Source: Wyeomyia smithii
Taxonomy: Eukaryota; Arthropoda; Insecta; Diptera; Culicidae
Direction: 5' to 3'
Assembly (NCBI RefSeq): GCF_029784165.1
Contig: NC_073695.1
Coordinates: forward strand, 160,385,622-160,449,621
DNA length: 64,000 nt
A program made the position numbers and the translations under genes. The notes below the pieces were generated by a model. That model was given only the letters and a program-made list of their open reading frames with translations. It did no database searches and was not told the DNA's origin. This document shows, in pieces, positions 57,683-64,000 of this stretch (position 1 is its first letter; the number at the start of each line of letters is the position of its first letter).

Positions 57683-60358
57683 ATGATGCCATTAACGCAA
57701 AATCACACCTCGACAAACATTCCTGGCGCGGTGTTGAACGCCGCTCTCCCTATCGGCAAGTTTAATGTATGTCATGGGAACGCCCAAGGTTTATGCGCAA
57801 GGAAGTCAACTAAATTTGACGAAGTCAAGGAACTTTTATGCGATTCCAAAATCTCGGTTGCCCGCTTTTCCGAATCTTGGCTTTCGGCAAGGAATAGTGA
57901 TCGTCATCCCAGGTTTTAACTTTATTCGTAATGATCGTGGTTATCGTCGTGGAGGTGGAATTATAATTTATTACAAGCAACACCTGCCCTGTACTACGGT
58001 CTTCAGCACACATTTGACAGTTTCATCAGAGGACAAAACTGAATGTCTGGCAGTTGAGTTTCAACTAGGCGATGAAATGGTGCTGCTCGTGGCTCTGTAT
58101 AATCCCCCGGAGAATGATGTATCTTGCTTTCTTGGCGAAAAATTAGCTGATTTTGCTGCTAGGTACGGAAATATTCTGCTTATTGGGGACTTCAACGTCG
58201 ATTTGACCCAGCCAAGTAGGAGACAGGCGCAATTCCAGTCCATTCTAGAAAGCTTTGCCATGTCCTCTATCGGTGAAGAACCAACGTTTTTTCATAGAGA
58301 TGGTTGCTCACAGCTAGATCTCTTTATTACTAGTTGTTGTGATAGAGTTCTGCGTTTCAACCAGGAAGGCTTTCCTGGGTTATCGCACCACGACCTCATC
58401 TTTGGCTCTCTGGACTTTGATGCGATACCTATTCGAAGGATCAACATGTAACGAGATTACGTCAATTTTAATCCCTATACACTGCAAAACGCTATCCTTT
58501 CTGTTCCTTGGAATGCTTTCTACGCGATTCAGGATCCAAACGAGCTGGTTAATTTCTTCAACTCTCATTTAAAGCAGATTCATGAAGATTGCATTCCGCT
58601 TCGCACATGCAGGGCAAAGAAATCGTCTAACTTATGGTACAGTAGCGAAATTCGGAAGGCCATGCTGGAACGTGATCTGGCGTATACAGACTGGATCAGA
58701 GCACCGAGAGAAACCAAGGTTGAAGCGCGTCAACAATATGCTGTCCTGAGAAATCGCGCTAATACGATGGTAGTGGCGTCAAAATCAAAATTTGAATCAG
58801 CTTTTGGACAACCGAACCCCGTCTGATGTTCTTTGGAAACGGCTTAAGAGTATTGGAGTAGGTAGAAATAAACCATCAACTGTGTGTGAGTTTCACCCTG
58901 ATGATGTAAATCGCACGTTTTTGTCGAGCTACATTCAAAACGTCAAATTCGTGAAAATAATTCTGCCGTTGGTCGTCCAGCATATTACACATCTGTTCAA
59001 CCGCATCATTGACACATCCTGTTTTCCTTCATGCTGGAAGCACGCTAAGATTTTTCCACTGCGCAAAAAACCCCACCTCAATGCTTTATCAAACCTACGG
59101 CCAATTAGCATCTTATGTGCCCTGTCAAAGGCATTTGAGAAACTGTTGAAGCAACAGATGTCATCCTTTATCACGGAAAATAACCTGCTATCAGATTATC
59201 AGGCAGGTTTTCGTAAAGGGCAAAGCATTCAAACAGCAGCGGTTCGTGTCTACGATGATTTGGCAAAGACACTTGACAAAAAGGGTACGGCCATATTATT
59301 GCTGCTGGACTTTTCTAAAGCCTTCAACACTTTACCTCATCGAAGACTTTGCTCGAAGCTAGAAACTCAATTTAACTTTGCCGTTTCCGCGGTTAACCTA
59401 ATCGAGTCATATTTGATGGAACGATCACAAACTGTTTTCTGCGGGGGTCAGCAGTCCGGAGTGGGCTACTCAAGCTCTGGAGTTCCTCAAGGATCGGTGC
59501 TTGGACCTCTGCTCTTCTGTTGTTATGTTAACGATTTGCCTTCCGTACTCAGGTATTGCTCAATACGAATGTATGCAGATGACGTTTAACTGTATATTCG
59601 TCAGTTTGGTCCCTGTTCCCGTGAACTTATTATGGTGATGAATGAAGATCTCGCAAGAATTATGGAATGGTCTCAACGGAATCAGCTTTTCGTCAACCAA
59701 TCGAAGAGCAAAGCAATGTTGTTGAAGGGTCGCCGTAGAAACAACACAGCCCAAACCAATCCTTTACCACCTGTTACTATGGATGGGAAAGCTATTGAGT
59801 GGACGGAGAGTGCGAAAAATCTCGGTTTCATTTTCCAGACCGATCTGAAATGGGACAAGCTGATAAACCAGCAATGCGGTAAAATTTACGCAAGCCTACG
59901 ATCGCTATACGGTTCCACTTCCTCTGCTCCCACCGCCACACGCTTGAAGCGTTGATGTTACCTCATTTCATGTTTGGCGAGCTATTTCACGTAAAACCAA
60001 GTGCAAGCTCCATGGATAAGCTACGAGTCACGCTGAATTCTTGTGTACGCTTTGTTTATGGATTGAACCGTTACGCCCACGTAAGTCAGTTGCAGAGAAA
60101 TCTGATCGGCTGTCCGCTTGTTAACTTTAACGCGCACCGCTCATGCATGTTCTTGCGCAAACTTATCAGCAGGCAATCCCCATCGGTACTCTTCGAAAAG
60201 CTGTTGCCATCCCGAAGGCGTCGCGTGCAGAACCTGTTAATTCCTCTTAACAACTCGACTTGCTATTCCAATTCACTGTTTGTTAGAGGTGTGATTAATT
60301 ATAACTCGTTACCTCCCGCTGTTAAACGCTCAACTTCTGAAACAGTTTTTACTAGTTA
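57683..60358 (+). pseudogene. CR1-like ORF2 (endonuclease-RT), disrupted
   Basis: Endonuclease: FNVCHGNAQGLCARKSTKFD near 57762, then a frame change near 57880, RRGGGIIIYYKQHL, LLIGDFNVDLTQPS near 58178, and GLSHHDLIFGSLDF near 58375. A linker follows in another frame (58450-58800). RT: LRPISILCALSKAFEKLL (59095), DYQAGFRKGQSIQTA, LLLDFSKAFNTLPHRRL (59305), SSGVPQGSVLGPLLF (59470), and MYADDV at 59571, with a TAA straight after at 59587. The C-terminal part lies in two frames to 60358. No RNase H. At least three disruptions. Confidence 0.88.
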
Positions 60359-60392
60359 AGGTTATTGTTAGTTAAGTTAATTGTTATGAAAA

Positions 60393-62321
60393 ATCACAGG
60401 AGGGTTGTGTGCAAAGCCACGACCGCAAGATTGAAGTAACATACTTTTACAAGAGAGTTAACCCGGCTGCTTGCGTGTCAGTCATTTTTCCTAGTTAATA
60501 AGTGTTGACCGCTCATTGGCAGTATTGGAAATTCTGTGCAAATGAAGCTGAAGTACTACTCAATTTCAGTTTGCACATATAAATATGACCTCACTGAACA
60601 GGAAAAGTATAAACTCTTTGCGGCGCAAACAAGTTTCAACAGTCAGAGTATATGTACATGCGAATTCAAATTAGGATAATTAACTTTTGGTTAAAGCTCA
60701 TAACGAGAAAATTTTAAATCTTCAATTCATTTGTTTGGTTGTCCTAAAAAGGGGAGTTTGTTGTTGAAAAAAAATCGGATATGACGCTGATTGCATCTTT
60801 GTGTTACGCCGATAGCGGTAGTTATGGTGAACTTGCGTATGACGAAGGCATCGTATTACCTGTTTTATTGAATGAGAGAAAGAGGAATGTTGTAAAATTT
60901 TGTAAACATTTAATTTAAACAATATTACCAAATCGTAGTCAGGCACTCTGATAACAAAGTTAAAGGCTGTTTTCACACTGAAAATCAGACAGCCAGCAGA
61001 AGTTTTGATTGCCAAAATCCAGAATGCTTGTGTAGTTGCCAAAATAAGGCAGAGCTTCACCGGAGGAAGGCCGAAACCCTCAACCGGCAAGGATGCTCCG
61101 ATAGCAGGAAAATAGTGGTTTCGCATTCAGGAACGGCATCGTAGTTAGGGATTCTGTTCTATTCACCCGACCGTAGGTTAATGTACAGCTCTACTTACGG
61201 CTGTACATTAACGTACGGCCGGGCGAATCGGTTCGCGCCGCTTTTGGCGTTTAGCCTGGCAGAGGCCTAATGCGCAAGGCCAACACAATAGAAAGGTGTT
61301 TTCACATTGAAAATTAGACACGGCTTTACTGGAGCAAGTATTGGCAAATGCATCCACCGCTAATACCGCCGCTATCGTACGAAAGCGCGTCGTTTCATGT
61401 GGGGAACAATATCAACATCGAAAACTGACGCGCGTTTAAGCCCACCCGAACTGTTTCGCAGTGCCGCTTCCATTTACTTCCTTATAACATCGGCCTCATG
61501 GAAGGTACTTCTGCACCTTCTCTGTACGGCTGCACCTACGGCTGAGGCTGTTACCATATGCTACTGGTACCCAAAGCTATTAACTCTTCAAATTAAGTGT
61601 TTTATTTGTCCTCAAAAGAACATTTGTTCAATTCCATATCGGATATAATGCAATCGCATGTCTGTAATATTACCGACAGTAATATTCTCCTGAATGTCTG
61701 CTTTTTTTGATGCCAGAAAATTATTAACCTTCAATTACTTGTTTATTTGCCTTGAAAAAGGCATTTTGATGTTCAAAATTTGATTTCCTAATGGCAATCT
61801 TCATGTTGCCCCAACACGGGGGAAATAATGGCAGTCTGGCGACACATGCTGAGAAGAACCGCGCTGCTCCTGAGACGTGGTGACTAACCACAGGGCTAGT
61901 GCTGCTGCTAAGGAAGGACGACTGCTGTTGTCGCTGTCTAGAACTATTATGAGCGGCTTCGGCTGAAACAGGCTCTTATATAGGCCAAACAGCATGTTTT
62001 CAATTGCAAGGTATATGATTGTGTCGACCGTGCTTGGGAAGCAATCATATAACGACCAATCAGAGGTCGAATTTTTCGTTTTGACAAGGCTTGACTATTT
62101 TCAATAGTACAATAGTGTGAATAATAACATTACAGTTATCTTCTTTTGGGAAGAATCTTAGAAGATTTTCCAATCTACTGCTGCAAGAACGAAGGAAATC
62201 CATCGAATGCTAACCGATTTATTAGCATTTGAAATTGGACATATTTTTCACTTTTTTTGGTTTTAGATTTTCATTTCACATCCCTATGTAGCCGAACTTC
62301 CTGAGAGAAGTATTCTACTTC
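60393..62321 (-). mobile_element. Element X, copy 3
   Basis: A 1.9-kb insertion between AAAA duplications (60389-60392, 62322-62325) in the 3' UTR of the CR1-like element. It has the same two ends as copy 2. The interior differs between the two copies, except for the promoter-like block and the last 440 bp. It contains a 27-bp-arm hairpin (61162-61227). No supported gene. Confidence 0.75.
61960..62065 (-). promoter_or_regulatory. Promoter-like block in element X, copy 3
   Basis: Minus strand: an inverted CCAAT (TGATTGGT, about 62055-62062), CCTATATAAGAG (about 61972-61983) and an initiator-like TTTCAGCC right after. Nearly identical to 38770-38890. Confidence 0.55.
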
Positions 62322-62418
62322 AAAACTAAGTAACGCGCAGGTAGCAAATTAAAAAGGTTCACCTTTACGCTACTAGGTAAATTAATAACTTGAATCAAAT
62401 TGAATTGAATTGAATTGT

Positions 62419-63590
62419 GAAAGGTTTCTATGATGGTATGGGTATTTCCGGAATCGTAATGATGCACTGAAGCCACAAATCGACCTCTGACAACATTTTC
62501 AATTCTAAGATGGCGTCTTCCGGTTTCTGGAAAATAGCCGAAAATGACCAAATACCACCCAATATGAGTATTTCTTTAACCAGAATGACGCTCAGGAGCC
62601 ATAAATTGTCTCCAAATGCCACTTTGAAATCTAAGATGGCAACTTTCGGTTTCTGAAAAACAGCGGAAAATTACCAAATACCACCCAATATGAGTGTGTC
62701 TTCAACCAGCGCTCACAGGCCAGAAAATGTTTCCAAATGCCATTTTTAAATCCTTGAAGGTTTCTATGATGGTATGGGTATTTCCGGAATCGTAATGATG
62801 CACTGAAGCACTTCAATTCTAAGATGGCGTCTTCCGGTTTCTGAAAAACAGCTGAAAATGACCAAATACCACCCAATATAAAAGTTTCTTTAATCAGAAT
62901 GATCAGAGGCCAGATATTGTCTCGAAATGCCATTCTGAAGCCCAAGATGGCGACTTCCGGTTTTTGAAAATACCACCCAATATGGGTATTTCCGGAATCG
63001 TATGATGCACTGAAGCCACAAATCGACCTCAGCCACAGTTTGAATTGTAAATTCTAAGATGGTGACTTCCGGTGTCTGAAAAACAGCCGAAAATGATCAA
63101 ATGCCACCCAATGTGAGTATCTTCGGAACCAGAATGATGCAAGGAGCTAAAAATTGACCTCAGACACCATTTAGAATTCTAAGATGGCAACTTCTGGGAA
63201 ACTGTCAAAGATGAACGAACACTACTCAATATGGATATTTCCGTAATCGAGATGATGCATAGAAGCCAAGCATTGATCCTGAACACCATTTTGAATTCGG
63301 AAATGACCACTCTCAGTTTCTGGAGAACAACAAAAATAACTGAATACCATCCAATATCGGGTTTCCGGAGAGAACAGAATAAAAATGACCGAATACCACC
63401 CAATATGGATATATTCAGAATAAAGGTGATGTACAAAAGCCAAAAGTCTAGGATGTTGTCATTCCGATAAAACCAATCATTTCAAACATTTTGTTATTTG
63501 ACTTTGATCATATCCTATGGTCGATTCGTCGCGCATTTGCAGACTTTGAACACATCGCAAGGAATCAATGAATTTGGAACGTTCAAATAG
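62419..63590 (-). mobile_element. Composite element, minus strand, type-1 array and 5' part
   Basis: It continues the composite copy started at 56293. Type-1 antisense monomers (AAGATGGCGTCTTCCGG and AAGATGGCGACTTCCGG cores at about 62510, 62635, 62822, 62943, 63057, 63180) are linked by CCAAATACCACCCAATAT. Then comes CGCAAGGAATCAATGAATTT (about 63556), the complement of the 5' region at 5910-5930. The type-2 array is absent here. Confidence 0.8.
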
Positions 63591-64000
63591 TACGATACCG
63601 CATTTAAATTATGTTTAGGCCACATATATCGATCAAAACAGGTGTAGTTTTAAATAGTTTTTATTTTCTTTCCATAACTTTTGAGCCACATATCAAATTG
63701 TTATGAAGTTTGTTATTTGTAAGTTTGAGAGATGACTCGTTCGTATGACACTAGTTATGTTCAAATAAGTCATGTAATCTTTGAGATAATAGACTTTCGT
63801 TGTTTTACTAACAATTTAATACATAACGGTTGCTTAAGTTAAGATTATAATCAAATAAAATGGGAACGTATAGGGCAGCCAAACTTTGAAACCACGTGTT
63901 CAATCATAATTCATCAGTTAACCCTTAATTAGCCCGCTCATCTGATAATAATATTGATCAAATCGGTTGTGTAGTTTCTGAGATAATGGAGTTTCTCAAT
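63591..64000. other. AT-rich DNA, nothing recognised
   Basis: No supported gene, repeat or RNA feature up to the window end. Confidence 0.4.

Larger units (their letters stand above)
56419..62418 (+). mobile_element. CR1-clade-like non-LTR retrotransposon, split by element X
   Basis: A two-ORF non-LTR element with a 300-bp 5' UTR, ORF1 (56720-57535), ORF2 (57683-60358) and a 3' end of TTGAATTGAATTGAATTG repeats (62398-62418). GAAAGGTT lies on both sides (56411-56418, 62419-62426). Element X occupies 60393-62321. A coiled-coil ORF1, an APE endonuclease, no RNase H and a short-repeat tail fit CR1-type elements (mosquito T1/Q relatives). ORF2 has stops and shifts. Confidence 0.8.

Overview
The window looks like insect nuclear DNA, most likely from a culicine (Aedes-like) mosquito. 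The grounds are an AT-rich background, two families of short elements with tRNA-type B boxes, many TA-flanked miniature elements, and relics of the BEL/Pao, LOA, R1, I, Jockey, CR1 and P-type families typical of such genomes. The species call is inference. I found no convincing single-copy host gene, no rRNA or intact tRNA gene, and no CRISPR or bacterial feature. The window is almost entirely transposable elements, many nested, plus satellites.

Left part (1-14.6 kb): unassigned DNA, two SINEs, and an element with long inverted ends (4556-8775) holding a TA-flanked MITE and a composite element (5845-8052) built from two kinds of tandem repeat. After an empty stretch comes a 175-bp satellite (9985-11650) with two 104-bp palindromic MITEs inserted in it.

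Main stack (14.6-39.5 kb): this is one ancestral I-like non-LTR element (14628-15984, 35907-37319, 39148-39480). A BEL/Pao LTR element inserted into its reverse transcriptase (15985-35906, target duplication CAACT). A P-like DNA transposon then inserted into the BEL 5' LTR (16229-30425, duplication GTAGTGT). A second, non-autonomous copy of that P-like element inserted backwards into the first one's transposase gene (20213-23659, duplication ATAACTG). The outer P-like copy also carries an R1-type fragment set in TA microsatellite, a 341-bp MITE, and a 5.3-kb insertion with a 1.6-kb hexanucleotide array. A promoter-bearing element, called X here (three copies), interrupts the I-like RNase H region.

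Middle (40-46 kb): a second R1 fragment, then a large inverted repeat (arms about 41012-41774 and 44511-45364) enclosing an intact 271-codon gene (42831-43646) with a TATA box and polyadenylation signals. Its protein belongs to a DDE-transposase-like family I cannot name. This is the best candidate for something undescribed.

Right part (48-64 kb): a Jockey-clade element split by a LOA-clade element (50227-53701, duplication ATGACTTT) that encodes an uninterrupted 987-aa RT-RNase H protein. Then a CR1-like element (56419-62418, duplication GAAAGGTT), itself split by element X, lies inside a minus-strand composite repeat element (56293-63590). Pre-insertion sites and target duplications visible in the sequence support most of this insertion order.
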